The notes beneath the pieces are model-generated. The model ran no database searches. It was not told the DNA's origin and was given only the letters and a program-made list of their open reading frames with translations. Positions 1 through 9,428 of a stretch of DNA of 64,000 bases are shown here, piece by piece (position 1 is the stretch's first letter; each line of letters starts with the position of its first letter). Source of the stretch: Aliidiomarina iranensis (lineage in GTDB: Bacteria > Pseudomonadota > Gammaproteobacteria > Enterobacterales > Alteromonadaceae); NCBI RefSeq assembly GCF_003987135.1, contig NZ_PIPJ01000001.1:310001-374000 (forward strand). The letters run 5' to 3'. The position numbers were made by a program, and so were the translations under genes.

Positions 1-913
1 GTTACTCGCCACGCAACTGCGAAAAAGACTCCTGCGATTACGGCAAACAACTCAGCAAATTGCATCCGGTGATTATCGGGATGCCTCGAATGAAGCGATG
101 CTTACTCGACAAACAGGCGCAAAGGATGATATCGCTGAGCTCTCTGAAGCCATTCATCGATTAGCTGAAACCTTAGCCAATACGGAAAATCAACGTCGGC
201 AATTTATGGCTGATTTAGCTCACGAGTTGCGTACGCCATTAACTATTTTAAAAGGTGAATTAGAAGCGGTTGAGGATAATATTCGGCAGCCCGATAAAGC
301 ATTTTGTAAGTTGTTGTTGGCGCAAACTGAGCACTTAAATCATCTTGTGGAAGATTTTCATTCTTTGGCCCAAGCTGAGGCTTTGCAATACCAGTGGCAA
401 AGCATTGATTTAAAGGCACTGTTAGCGCGCTCTGTAGAGCAAATAGCCACCCAAACCGCAACTGTGGGGCTCAACATTAAATATGTTGCGGCAGAGCATC
501 CAATTTGGCTTCAGGCCGATGATCACCGCCTCCAACAAGCAATTATGAACTTACTACAAAATAGTGTTCGCTATACTAAAGCGCCAGGACAAATTTTTGT
601 TCGATTAGGGGTGGATAAGATTACCCGCATGGCTTGGATAAGCATAGAAGATAGTGCGCCTAGTGTTGCTGAAGAGCATATTCCGCAGTTATTTACGCGA
701 TTTTATCGAGTGGACCAAGATCGTCAGCGCGCCACAGGTGGTAGTGGCTTGGGATTAGCTATCGTTGCGCAAATTGTGCATGCGCATCATGGTACTGTGA
801 GTGCACAACCAAGTTCGTTGGGTGGGTTACGTGTTGATATCAACTTACCTTATGCACCCAACTCGCATAATAATTTGGCGCGAAAGGGTGCTATGAGAGG
901 TAAAGCTCCATGA
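1..913 (+). CDS. baeS: BaeS-like sensor histidine kinase (5' end missing)
   Basis: Partial gene that enters from the left edge: the frame is open from base 2, so an ATG at 98 is internal. The visible part begins in a HAMP-like linker (ending IASGDYRD), followed by the H-box with FMADLAHELRTPLTIL (phospho-acceptor His), the N-box NLLQNSVRYT, a G1 region with DSAPSV as in BaeS, and the G2 box GGSGLGLAIV. The membrane sensor half lies outside the window. It should autophosphorylate in response to envelope stress and pass phosphate to the next gene, with which it overlaps by 4 bp (ATGA), so translation is probably coupled. The family is certain; the Bae assignment rests mainly on the neighbouring regulator. 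Confidence 0.88.
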   Translation, partial: LLATQLRKRLLRLRQTTQQIASGDYRDASNEAMLTRQTGAKDDIAELSEAIHRLAETLANTENQRRQFMADLAHELRTPLTILKGELEAVEDNIRQPDKAFCKLLLAQTEHLNHLVEDFHSLAQAEALQYQWQSIDLKALLARSVEQIATQTATVGLNIKYVAAEHPIWLQADDHRLQQAIMNLLQNSVRYTKAPGQIFVRLGVDKITRMAWISIEDSAPSVAEEHIPQLFTRFYRVDQDRQRATGGSGLGLAIVAQIVHAHHGTVSAQPSSLGGLRVDINLPYAPNSHNNLARKGAMRGKAP

Positions 914-1584
914 CCGATATCTTAATCGTTGAAGATGAAGCGGCAATACAACAGTTGCTAGTTGATTATCTGCAACAAGCTGGGTACAAGGTGAAGGCGG
1001 TTAAGCGAGGCGATGATGCGCTCGAATGCATTCGCGAAAGCGCGCCTGATTTAGTGCTACTAGATGTTATGCTTCCAGGTATTGATGGCCTTGAAGTGTG
1101 CAGGCAAGTGCGCGAATTTAGCCATGTTCCGATTGTTTTCCTAACGGCGAGGCACGATGAAATCGACCGTATCGTTGGTTTACGGCTCGGAGCCGATGAT
1201 TATATTGTAAAGCCATTTAGCCCGCGCGAAGTAGTGGCAAGGGTTGATGCCATGCTGCGGCGGAGCCGATGGTATTCTGAGTTGGCCGAAAAAGGCGAAA
1301 GCACAGGTTTGCATATCAATAATCGTGATTATCAGGCTTTTTGGGGTGATCAGCTTCTTGATTTAACACCGGTAGAGTTTCGTTTATTGAGTGCATTACA
1401 CGCTCATCCGGGTAGAGTGTATCGCCGCGATGAATTGATCAACATTGCTTACGATGATCACCGTATCGTGAGTGATCGCACCGTGGATAGCCACATTAAA
1501 AATTTACGGCAAAAGCTGCATGCTGCTGGTGCCGGCGATATTATTCAGGCGGTGTACGGTGTTGGTTACCGCTATCTGTTATGA
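910..1584 (+). CDS. baeR: BaeR-like OmpR-family response regulator
   Basis: 224 aa DNA-binding response regulator. The receiver domain (about 1-120) has the acidic pair after ILIVEDE, the phospho-acceptor Asp in LLDVMLPGIDG, the Thr of FLTARH and the Lys of IVKPFSP. The C-terminal winged helix (about 130-224) has LDLTPVEFRLL and ends DSHIKNLRQKL then AVYGVGYRYLL. IDRIVGLRLGADDYI and SPREVVARV are very close to Escherichia coli BaeR. It overlaps the kinase stop by 4 bp. The Bae regulon controls envelope-stress and efflux genes in enterobacteria; whether that holds here is inference. The EF-hand gene about 110 bp downstream could be a target. Confidence 0.9.
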   Translation: MTDILIVEDEAAIQQLLVDYLQQAGYKVKAVKRGDDALECIRESAPDLVLLDVMLPGIDGLEVCRQVREFSHVPIVFLTARHDEIDRIVGLRLGADDYIVKPFSPREVVARVDAMLRRSRWYSELAEKGESTGLHINNRDYQAFWGDQLLDLTPVEFRLLSALHAHPGRVYRRDELINIAYDDHRIVSDRTVDSHIKNLRQKLHAAGAGDIIQAVYGVGYRYLL

Positions 1585-1697
1585 AAGTGAATGCTAAAGC
1601 TCCACAATTTCTCCATATTTAGCGCATATTTACTGCATCTTTTTTGGCGATACTGGCGGTGAGTGATGAAGCCATCCCGGCTTTTAAGGAGTGAATA

Positions 1698-2372
1698 ATG
1701 AGAACATTAAACAAATTTAGCGCAATGATTATATGTCTTTTACCCTCGGTAATAATGGTAAATGCGTTTGCTACTGATAACACCGCAACAATCACAACAG
1801 CGATGGTTCGAGGGGATGCGCCGCCCGCACCGCCCAAGGCTCCTAAGCCACCGCAAGCCAACCGTATGACGTGGGTGGAACATATCAATGTTGATGGCGA
1901 GGTTGATCCTGAGACTCTTCGCGAGCGCGCAAGCGAAATGCGCACAGAGGCGATGCGTGAACGCTTTCAAGAGTTTGATTTGGATAGCGATGGATTTATC
2001 ACCCAAGCGGAATTAACCGAGGTACTCGAAGCTCGTGCCCGAGAAAACGCAGAGCAAATGTTTCAGCGCTGGGGCGATGATGGCACTGGTATGATTAGCG
2101 AAGAACGCTTTTTGGAAAATCATCAAGAGCGGCTAATTCATGTGAATCGATTACGAGGTAGCCGCGATTTGTCAGCAGAAGATCGAGAAAGAATTCGCCA
2201 AGCGCGAGAACTTGCTCGTGAAGCCGGGCGAGAAGGCCGTGAGCGCGTGATTGAATTACGCGGGGAACGTGCCGGGCGCATGCGAGTTCTCGAACAAGAT
2301 ATTAGCCGAACAGTTGATGAAGATGGAAATGAAGTGATTATTATTAAACGCACTTTGGATAATGGAAATTAA
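1698..2372 (+). CDS. Secreted EF-hand domain protein
   Basis: 224 aa. An N-terminal signal peptide (hydrophobic residues about 9-24, likely cleavage after NAFA) is followed by a Pro/Ala-rich linker (PPAPPKAPKPPQ). One canonical EF-hand loop, DLDSDGFITQAE, has Ca2+ ligands at positions 1, 3, 5 and 12. A second, degenerate loop GDDGTGMISEER follows about 35 residues later. The C-terminal third is highly charged (Arg/Glu-rich) and likely helical. AAGGAG lies just ahead of the ATG. A periplasmic Ca2+-binding role is inferred from the loop and export signal. It may be co-regulated with the upstream two-component system, since it has the same orientation and a short gap. Confidence 0.8.
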   Translation: MRTLNKFSAMIICLLPSVIMVNAFATDNTATITTAMVRGDAPPAPPKAPKPPQANRMTWVEHINVDGEVDPETLRERASEMRTEAMRERFQEFDLDSDGFITQAELTEVLEARARENAEQMFQRWGDDGTGMISEERFLENHQERLIHVNRLRGSRDLSAEDRERIRQARELAREAGREGRERVIELRGERAGRMRVLEQDISRTVDEDGNEVIIIKRTLDNGN

Positions 2373-2418
2373 TGCAGCTGCATTTTATTTCGGCTGAGCA
2401 TCACATCGGTTCCACATT

Positions 2419-2450
2419 AAAAAAGAGAGCGCTTGCGCTCTCTTTTTTAT
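2419..2450 (+). terminator. Rho-independent terminator after the EF-hand gene
   Basis: A palindrome AGAGAGCGC/GCGCTCTCT preceded by an A-run and followed by six T's lies 47 bp past the stop. The A-run and T-run on either side would let it work in both directions, so it may also serve the convergent gene that ends at 2479. Confidence 0.85.
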
Positions 2451-2478
2451 TTCTAACTTTCAATAGCCATCATGATTG

Positions 2479-3414
2479 TTAGCTCGATAGATTACTTAAA
2501 GCTTCTCGCAAGTTCTTATCGTCTTTAGCGAGTAAGGTAGCTTCAGCTCTCATTGCGTTGGCTTCTTCAATGCGATTTTGTTGGTGGTAGATTTGTGCCA
2601 GACGGTAATGCGGCCACCCTGGGGGCACTGCATCCGGAACCCGGTTCTCGGCAAGTATTCGCTCTAAAGCGCTTGCCCCGTTTTCCAGATCCTTACCCGA
2701 TTCTGCCGCCAATTTACCCCATTGATAATATACCTGGCTAAGCAATTCATAGTCGGCATCGTTGTCCGCATTGGCGTTCTCAACAATATGTTGAATTTGT
2801 ATTAGGGCCTTATCGAAGTGTTCGCTATTTATTCGTTGTAAAATATAGTTAAAACGAATATCTAAATTGTTCGGCTGATCGTTAAACCAAGCCTCCCAAG
2901 CGGCCTCTTCATCAGTAAAATCACCAGAAACAGCGGCAAGTACAATATCAGCTTGAAATCGCAGCGGGCTATTTAGTTCGCGTAAACGTTGAGCGTGAGC
3001 CGTGGCCTGCTCTTTATCACCACCGGCGATGCCTGGAGCATTTGCATGGAATTGGAGCAAGCTTAAATGCGCGAGCTCGTGATTCGGGTCTTTTTCTAAC
3101 GCTTCATTCCATTGATTGCGCATCCGCCGTGCCAAAAAAGGCAAACGCAATGCGCTCGCATCATTCATAGAAAGTACGGTAACGATACCTTCCAAGAAAT
3201 GATAATCAGCTGTATCGCCTAATTCGCTATGGAGCTCCTTAAGGCTTTGCTCCGCGGCTTTATGATCATTCTCGCCAAGTGCTTCAACAACTTGTGCGAA
3301 CTTTTCATCAATTTGTTCAAAGCTGAAATTCTGTTGCCGCGCTTGTGCATTCACTGCGAGACCAAACCAAAGCATTAAAACGATAAATAACTTGGGCGTT
3401 AAAGAGTTTTTCAT
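2479..3414 (-). CDS. Secreted TPR-like protein
   Basis: 311 aa from the ATG at 3414, chosen because it opens a clear signal peptide (MKNSLTPKLFIVLMLWFG, cleavage near NAQA) and has AGGT upstream. An in-frame ATG 12 codons earlier would bury the signal. The mature part is alpha-helical with TPR-like repeats, for example ALEKDPNHELAHLSLLQFHA, then a PHYRLAQIYHQQNRIEEANA unit near the C-terminus. No catalytic motif is visible. TPR proteins of this kind act as periplasmic scaffolds, but the partner cannot be read from the context. It is convergent with the EF-hand gene. Confidence 0.7.
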   Translation of the reverse strand: MKNSLTPKLFIVLMLWFGLAVNAQARQQNFSFEQIDEKFAQVVEALGENDHKAAEQSLKELHSELGDTADYHFLEGIVTVLSMNDASALRLPFLARRMRNQWNEALEKDPNHELAHLSLLQFHANAPGIAGGDKEQATAHAQRLRELNSPLRFQADIVLAAVSGDFTDEEAAWEAWFNDQPNNLDIRFNYILQRINSEHFDKALIQIQHIVENANADNDADYELLSQVYYQWGKLAAESGKDLENGASALERILAENRVPDAVPPGWPHYRLAQIYHQQNRIEEANAMRAEATLLAKDDKNLREALSNLSS

Positions 3415-3568
3415 AAATACCTGCGCGTAAACTTGATGAGTAGCTAGCATAACGTAAAAGTATTGTTACAAGTTAGTAAAAAAGTGTTTCAAAATATTTC
3501 TTAGGGGCGCTGTTACAGGCAAATCCCCCACGGATTCCTAGCTCTTAAATAGTGTTCTTGCGCTCGAG

Positions 3569-6283
3569 TTAGCTATTAACTAGCGGCAAAATGTCGGCCA
3601 ATGGCATGGGCCTATGGAAATAAAAGCCCTGAATTGCATCACATTTATGGATTACGGCAAACTCCGCTTGTGCAAGCGTTTCCACGCCTTCTACGATTAG
3701 CTCTTTGTTCAAGCTTTTCGCAAGGTGAATAACTGATTCGGCAATCTTCCGGCTTTCCGAACTTGCAGAAATGTCCTTGATAAAGGAGCGATCGATTTTA
3801 ATAATATCTACCGGTAATTGATGTAATAACCCAAGGCTTGAAAACCCCGTGCCGAAATCATCTAAGGAAACCTTAATGCCGAGCGCACGCAATTCGTTTA
3901 ATTTCTTGGATAAGTAGGCATGGTCTTTACTCAACACACTCTCAGTTAATTCAACGTGAAGCGTGCTCGGGCTTACTTGGAAATGATGAAGCGCACTAAT
4001 AATAGAATCTACTGAATTCCCTCGGTCGAATAGCTGCGCAGATAAATTAACTGCCATGGTTAAATGAGGCGATATTTTTTGTAATTTAGCGAGTGATTCT
4101 AAGGCATTTTCTAAAACCAATTCAGATAAGGCAATAATTTGCCCTGTTTGTTCGGCTACGGGAATGAAATCACCTGGCGGAATGTAACTGCCGTCCGCTT
4201 GCGGCCAACGGGCTAATGCTTCGAAACCGATGATTTCATGGTCTACTGCGGAAACCACGGGCTGGAAATGCACAGCAAATTCTTTGTTTTCTATACCACG
4301 TTGAATTTTTGCACGAAGTAAATATTGTTTCTCATACCTCATGGCCATTTCGTGATTAAAAATCGAGTAAGTATTTCCACCCTTTATTTTCGCTTCCGAC
4401 ATCGCCACATCAGCATTTTGAATTAACTTGGTAGCGCTTTCGTTACTATCGTTAACTGAGGCAATACCAATACTGGCGGTAAGGTGAACATTCAGCTCAC
4501 CGATTGCGAAGTTGCGGCCAATCTCAGTATTCAATTCATGGGCGAGCTGCACAGCACTTGCTTCTGAGGCATTAGGTAGGAATATAATAAATTCATCGCC
4601 ACTAAATCGTGCCGCCAGCGCATCTTTGGGTAAACAGGTTTGTATCCGTTGTGCGGTTTCTGCGAGTAACTTATTACCTACCGTTAAGCCAAGGCTATCG
4701 TTGATAGGTTTGAAACCATCGAGGTCGATAAAAAGCACCCGAATGCTATGGGCAGTATATTCGGATAATAACGATTTGATACTTTCTTCAAGAACATCAC
4801 GCCGCAGCAAACCTGTTACCCCATCGAATTTTGCCAGCTGCGCTAGCTTTTGGCGTTCTAATTGCAATTTATTGTTGGTGTCGATAACGAAAATGAAAAG
4901 CATGGAAAGTACGAAGGCAAACAATAATACAAGCTGGTTAGTGCGCGCCTGAGCCCATAACAAACTGAAATCAGAAATAACCACGGTAAAATTTGGGGTA
5001 TAAAACTCCATCAAAGTTTGGGTATTTGAATATTGAAATGGATATCGGTTATCTAATTGATTTTTATTGAATACTTCAAATTCAGGTGCGTTGATGGCAA
5101 TAAATATATCATTGGCGAGCTCAAGATATAGCTGGAAGAACTTAAGATGCTCAACCTGTCGAAAAGTGGAAAACCCTTGTAAATCGATAGCCACTAGTAT
5201 TTGTGCCTGCAGGACATCATCTTCAATAATAGGCTCGGAAAAGAATAAAATTGGATGGCCCTTATCGATGGATACAGCAGAAACAGCAAAAGCTTGTTCG
5301 CCTTGATGCTCAGTAAACCATCCGCCTACTAAATTAGTGATTCCATTTTCGGAAAAGGTACTTGAGTTAAGGATATTGCTTTGTTCAGCTTCACTTTGAT
5401 GCGTGATTTCGCCCGTAGGGTTGAAAACGCTAATCGATAGTGCATGGCTATGATCGCGAATAAACAAATCGAGGTCTAACTGCTTCAATGAAGAGTTACT
5501 CTCGGATAGGGCCCACCGAGTAGCTACTTTTTCAATGGAGGTGTTGTACGTTACCAATTTTTGCTGCAATTCATAGGAAGCTTGGTTCACCAAAGAACGA
5601 GAACGCGTTTCAAGCTCTTCAGTATTAATTACCGAAAGTGAAAGCCAAATGATTAAACCAAAAAAGGATACCAAAACAGCCGGAATTACCGTTGATTTTA
5701 TTTCTATAAAAGGAACATTGGCACAGCTACAGCGAACTAACGAAGCGAGGCCTAATACTCCCACGATAACGGCAAGGAGTGATATGCCGATAGGGTTATC
5801 AAGCGTTGTTGCAGGGGTAAATTGGTAAACCCAACCGGTAACAATAATAGCAACAGAAAAAAATAAAGCGGTTGTGCCAAACATCAACCACGTTATGTCG
5901 CTTGCTTTGCTCTTTAAATTGAAAAGGCTGCATATGCCAAGAATGAGAATAAAAGTAGCTAAGGCGAAGGGGGCTATGCCGTTGCCATTTGTAGCCACGG
6001 AAAAGCGTTCTGGGTTGAGCGCTCCAAGATACAGAAACACTGCGTAGCTGATACAAAAAAGAGCGGCTGCTGTGCGCACGCGTGGCTTAGTTGAAACACC
6101 CAGTAGCATAGTGCCGCCAATTACCAGCATAGATATTCCGGAAACCACCATAAACTCAGGTTTTAACAGATGCACGGAACCGGCAAAGCGATACACAATC
6201 GCTAAGATACCAGTAAGCACAGCGGTTAATGCTGCAGTTACATAATATGCAGCTGATACCTCTTTGTTTCTTAGAATAAGCAC
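3569..6283 (-). CDS. Membrane-bound GGDEF-EAL cyclic-di-GMP protein
   Basis: 904 aa. About 200 N-terminal residues form six to eight hydrophobic segments (MASE-like sensor). A further membrane helix near 205-225 leads into an extracytoplasmic domain of about 230 residues, and a last helix (QLVLLFAFVLSMLFIFVI) returns to the cytoplasm. The GGDEF domain has ARFSGDEFIIF, an SGDEF variant that can still be catalytic. The EAL domain has intact key positions: FEALARW, VNLSAQL, ELTES, DDFGTGFSS, IKIDRSF, VEGVE and the final GFYFHRPM. It is therefore probably an active phosphodiesterase, with uncertain cyclase activity. It is transcribed alone; the divergent neighbour is comM. Confidence 0.9.
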   Translation of the reverse strand: MLILRNKEVSAAYYVTAALTAVLTGILAIVYRFAGSVHLLKPEFMVVSGISMLVIGGTMLLGVSTKPRVRTAAALFCISYAVFLYLGALNPERFSVATNGNGIAPFALATFILILGICSLFNLKSKASDITWLMFGTTALFFSVAIIVTGWVYQFTPATTLDNPIGISLLAVIVGVLGLASLVRCSCANVPFIEIKSTVIPAVLVSFFGLIIWLSLSVINTEELETRSRSLVNQASYELQQKLVTYNTSIEKVATRWALSESNSSLKQLDLDLFIRDHSHALSISVFNPTGEITHQSEAEQSNILNSSTFSENGITNLVGGWFTEHQGEQAFAVSAVSIDKGHPILFFSEPIIEDDVLQAQILVAIDLQGFSTFRQVEHLKFFQLYLELANDIFIAINAPEFEVFNKNQLDNRYPFQYSNTQTLMEFYTPNFTVVISDFSLLWAQARTNQLVLLFAFVLSMLFIFVIDTNNKLQLERQKLAQLAKFDGVTGLLRRDVLEESIKSLLSEYTAHSIRVLFIDLDGFKPINDSLGLTVGNKLLAETAQRIQTCLPKDALAARFSGDEFIIFLPNASEASAVQLAHELNTEIGRNFAIGELNVHLTASIGIASVNDSNESATKLIQNADVAMSEAKIKGGNTYSIFNHEMAMRYEKQYLLRAKIQRGIENKEFAVHFQPVVSAVDHEIIGFEALARWPQADGSYIPPGDFIPVAEQTGQIIALSELVLENALESLAKLQKISPHLTMAVNLSAQLFDRGNSVDSIISALHHFQVSPSTLHVELTESVLSKDHAYLSKKLNELRALGIKVSLDDFGTGFSSLGLLHQLPVDIIKIDRSFIKDISASSESRKIAESVIHLAKSLNKELIVEGVETLAQAEFAVIHKCDAIQGFYFHRPMPLADILPLVNS

Positions 6284-6601
6284 AATGAGTTCTTCTTATA
6301 GTTTCAGATTGAAAAGGCCACTACCGGAAAGCGGCAGCATACTCTAAGTCATTCTGCACAACAGTACTTTGGAGATTTCGTAATAGGTAAACATTGAGTG
6401 TTGATATAATGTTAAGAAGCATAACAATAGCGAATCTACTAACACAAGCGTTTTCATGGTCTGATCAGCTTATACCTAAAAATAAGTAGTTGTTGGAGGC
6501 TGGTGAGTTCGTGCGTGATGTCGGAAATAGCGGTTTTTCCGTCGCGTTTTTTGAAGATTCTATTAGGCTAATCACTTTTGCAGGAAGCAATCGAGGTCGC
6601 T
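6284..6601. other. Intergenic region between GGDEF-EAL gene and comM
   Basis: 318 bp divergent gap. It must hold promoters in both directions, but no convincing -35/-10 pair, operator or RNA structure stands out. An open frame at 6490-6750 runs into comM in another frame and has no family resemblance. Confidence 0.5.
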
Positions 6602-8125
6602 ATGGGATTGGCAGTGGTATTAACGCGGGCGCAGTTGGGTATGGAATCGCCTTTGGTGAGGGTAGAGGTAAACGTGGCTGCTGGCGTGCCAGGCTTTCAA
6701 ATTATCGGCATGCCAGAAACCACTGTAAGAGAAGCACGGGATCGGGTTAAAACAGCGATTCTAAATAGCGGTTTAGAATTCCCTGTGGCGAAAATAACCA
6801 TTAATTTATCGCCCGCAGAATTACCCAAGCAGGGGGCACGGTTTGATTTAGCCATGGCGCTTGGCATTCTAGTAGCGGATGAATCCATTCAGGAAGGCGG
6901 ATTAAGCCAGCTTGAGTGTTACGGCGAGCTCGCGCTTGATGGTGCGGTAAGGCGTATCGATGGTGTTCTACCCGCTTTACTGGCAGCGATTAAGGCAGGT
7001 AGGCAAGCACTTGTGCCAGCTGCAAATAAAGCAGAGGCGGCGCTATTGCGAAAGCCAAGCGCCTACGCGGTTTCCTCGCTCGCTGCTGCCGTGCGGCATG
7101 TGGAACAGAGCTCTTTACTTGGGCTAGTGCAATCTGTTGAGCTGCCTACCGATCCGCAGAGTGTGGGTGATATCGCTGATGTTGAGGGGCAGGAACAAGC
7201 AAAACGAGCCTTGTTGTTAGCGGCAGCAGGTGGCCATAACCTTTTGTTTGTTGGCCCACCCGGTACCGGTAAAACCATGCTGGCAAAACGCCTAATTGGA
7301 TTAATGCCGCCATTACCGGAAAATGAAGCCCTTGAGGTTGCCGCGATTAATTCACTCACCGGCGAGAAATTTAATCCAGACAATTGGCGCCAACGCCCCT
7401 TTCGGGCGCCACATCATTCCTGTTCCGCGGCAGCGCTCGTTGGCGGCGGCAGCATACCGAGGCCGGGTGAAATTACCTTAGCGCACCGCGGTATTTTGTT
7501 TTTAGATGAGCTCACAGAAACTCCAAGGCACGTGCTTGATTCATTACGTGAGCCGCTAGAATCTGGGCGGGTTAGCATCAGCAGAGCACGCCAACAAGTT
7601 ACCTTTCCTGCTTGTTTTCAACTGCTCTGCGCCCTTAACCCATCACCCTGTGGCACTTTTAATGGTGATATCCAAAGTTCGCGCTCAACGCCTGAACAAA
7701 TTCTCAAATACTTGAGTAAAATTTCGGGGCCTTTTCTAGACCGGATTGATTTGCAGGTTGATGTTCCGCGGCAACCGGACGCGCTTCGCAACACCGCCAC
7801 ACGAAAAAAGATAACGAGTGCTGAGTTGCAGCATCAGGTAGTGGCGGCGCAAGCGCTGCAACGCAAGCGGCAAAACTGCCTAAATCATGCGTTATCACCA
7901 AAGCAACTAACGATCGTTGCCGAATTAGCAGAAACTGATCGTGAATTTTTAGTGGCAGCGATGGAAAAGCTATCACTTTCTCATCGCGCTTATCATCGTA
8001 CGCTGCGAGTAGCGCGCACCATTGCCGATTTGGAAGGCCACGCTCAGTTAGCTCGTGAGCATTTGCTCGAAGCATTAAGCTACCGTGCGCTAGATGCGTT
8101 ATTGATACAGCTTCGTGCCTTGTAG
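6602..8125 (+). CDS. comM: ComM / YifB-family AAA+ ATPase (Mg-chelatase-like)
   Basis: 507 aa hexameric helicase of the YifB/ComM family, which drives branch migration during natural transformation. The start at 6602 (MGLAVVLTRAQLG) matches the family N-terminus and has GAGGT upstream; the longer TTG start at 6578 is unlikely. An N-terminal ChlI-type fold (VEVNVAAGVPGFQIIGMPE) is followed by Walker A GPPGTGKTMLAKRL, RAPHHSCSAAALVGGG, Walker B ILFLDELTE and a C-terminal ChlI domain with SHRAYHRTLRVARTIADL. Length and motifs are complete. With comF elsewhere in the window it suggests that DNA uptake is possible. Confidence 0.93.
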   Translation: MGLAVVLTRAQLGMESPLVRVEVNVAAGVPGFQIIGMPETTVREARDRVKTAILNSGLEFPVAKITINLSPAELPKQGARFDLAMALGILVADESIQEGGLSQLECYGELALDGAVRRIDGVLPALLAAIKAGRQALVPAANKAEAALLRKPSAYAVSSLAAAVRHVEQSSLLGLVQSVELPTDPQSVGDIADVEGQEQAKRALLLAAAGGHNLLFVGPPGTGKTMLAKRLIGLMPPLPENEALEVAAINSLTGEKFNPDNWRQRPFRAPHHSCSAAALVGGGSIPRPGEITLAHRGILFLDELTETPRHVLDSLREPLESGRVSISRARQQVTFPACFQLLCALNPSPCGTFNGDIQSSRSTPEQILKYLSKISGPFLDRIDLQVDVPRQPDALRNTATRKKITSAELQHQVVAAQALQRKRQNCLNHALSPKQLTIVAELAETDREFLVAAMEKLSLSHRAYHRTLRVARTIADLEGHAQLAREHLLEALSYRALDALLIQLRAL

Positions 8126-8208
8126 TTGAGCGGGTACTGCATTTTCTTGGTGATGTTTGCTATTCTGCCTATTCATTCGTTTGCATGGCAACATACATGA
8201 GGATTCCT

Positions 8209-8865
8209 ATGCAGAAACAAAATACAGGTGGTAATGAGCCAACGGCCAAGCAGTCAGCCATGGCCGTTTCGCAACGCGTTATTTGGATTGGGCTCGCTAT
8301 TTTGTTACTCACTATTCCGGTTTGGTTTGATGCGGTGGTTATGCCGGGTGATTATGTTTTTGTATGGCGCTGGACAGAATCACAGATAATTTTTGAAAGC
8401 CTTATTACCGTTGGTTTCTTACTTGCTGCCATAGCCGGCTATTTTCTACTTCGTCGAGTTGCGCTGGATTGGCAGTACTGGAAGATAGCGCGCTTGGGGA
8501 TATTCATTTGGATTGCCATGCTGGTGTTACTCACGGCGTTTAGCTTGCTGATATACTATGCGGGCGATCAAGATGTGCGAGCAGAATATGAGGGTGAGGG
8601 CTACACCGTATCCGCACTTGGCTCCGGAGTAGAGGAGAATTCACAGTTTTTCGTGGTTATGAGCTGTGATCAACGGGGTATTTACAAGCGGGTGATACAT
8701 ATCGATCGTTTTATCGGTGCCGATGATGTTGAATTCCGCTTAGATGGTGAGAACCTGAATGCTCATTACACGATTGAAGGGCGCGAATTACGTTATCAAA
8801 CTTACGCACTCGGCGATCTTTATCAACAGTGTTTAACAGGTGATTCACCTCGGCCTTTTGAATAA
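8209..8865 (+). CDS. Unknown small membrane protein
   Basis: 218 aa. The start is placed at the ATG at 8209, which has GAGG six bases upstream; another in-frame start lies 24 bp earlier. Three hydrophobic segments (about 25-50, 65-90 and 97-122) precede a hydrophilic C-terminal domain of about 90 residues with two cysteines (VMSCDQRG, YQQCLTGD), probably periplasmic. I do not recognise the family. It follows comM by 83 bp on the same strand and is the last intact gene before the degenerate accessory stretch. Confidence 0.6.
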   Translation: MQKQNTGGNEPTAKQSAMAVSQRVIWIGLAILLLTIPVWFDAVVMPGDYVFVWRWTESQIIFESLITVGFLLAAIAGYFLLRRVALDWQYWKIARLGIFIWIAMLVLLTAFSLLIYYAGDQDVRAEYEGEGYTVSALGSGVEENSQFFVVMSCDQRGIYKRVIHIDRFIGADDVEFRLDGENLNAHYTIEGRELRYQTYALGDLYQQCLTGDSPRPFE

Positions 8866-9055
8866 AAGCTGCGCATGAGGCTTCGTTTCAATACCCAAAA
8901 GGGTAACGATGCTTCTAAAGTGAATATAATGTGAGATTGCAAAATAAATGATAATGAGGTTTCGCAGTGTGGGAGGACCTAGTGTGCCCTTATCGGTTCT
9001 CTTATGGTGATGAGAGTCTGGTATATAGTGTAAGTTCTAATGAGAGGTCAGTAGT

Positions 9056-9408
9056 ATGGATGAATTTGAAGTAAAGCGTATTTTGATAGATTACCTGAAG
9101 TCCAAGCACGACCAACCTCTTTTTGCTTCGGAAATGCCATTTGCGAATAGAAGTCGACGCGCAGATCTAGTTGTGCTCACCAATTCTGCGACGCTTACTT
9201 CTCAACGACTAATGTAGCTTGGAACGCTTCTTTGTGCGAACACCTAAGAAATTTTTTTACATCCCAAGAGAAAATGTGACAATTTATGAATAGTGAGTTT
9301 ATGAAGTACACGTGGAAATAGTCCCCCAAGGAGGGGCTCGGGTAGAAAGTAAAAAAATGTTTGACTTTTTAACTTTCCCATTAGCTTATAATATTCAATA
9401 TAATTAAT
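9056..9408 (+). pseudogene. Broken sce7726-like / restriction-type nuclease remnant
   Basis: ATG at 9056, with GAGGT upstream, opens a 53-codon frame (MDEFEVKRILIDYL ... RRADLVVLTNSAT) that stops at 9217. The frame then shifts: 9219-9290 reads LERFFVRTPKKFFYIPREN, hits two stops, and continues in the same frame to 9407 (VHVEIVPQGGARVESKKMF). The N-terminal RRADLVVL resembles, from memory, the core of sce7726-type PD-(D/E)XK proteins, where the catalytic EIK should follow; that part is missing. I infer a frameshifted, internally deleted gene of defence or mobile-element type. The identity is tentative; the broken state is clear. Confidence 0.45.
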
Positions 9409-9428
9409 TGGAAAATTAAGGAGTGTAT

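Noticed and set aside
6490-6750. 86-codon frame ahead of and into comM
   Set aside because: Overlaps the comM N-terminus in another frame; Gly/Arg-rich shadow without homology.
8890-8906. Small palindrome TACCC-AAAA-GGGTA after the membrane-protein gene
   Set aside because: Stem of only five pairs without a T-run; too weak to call a terminator.
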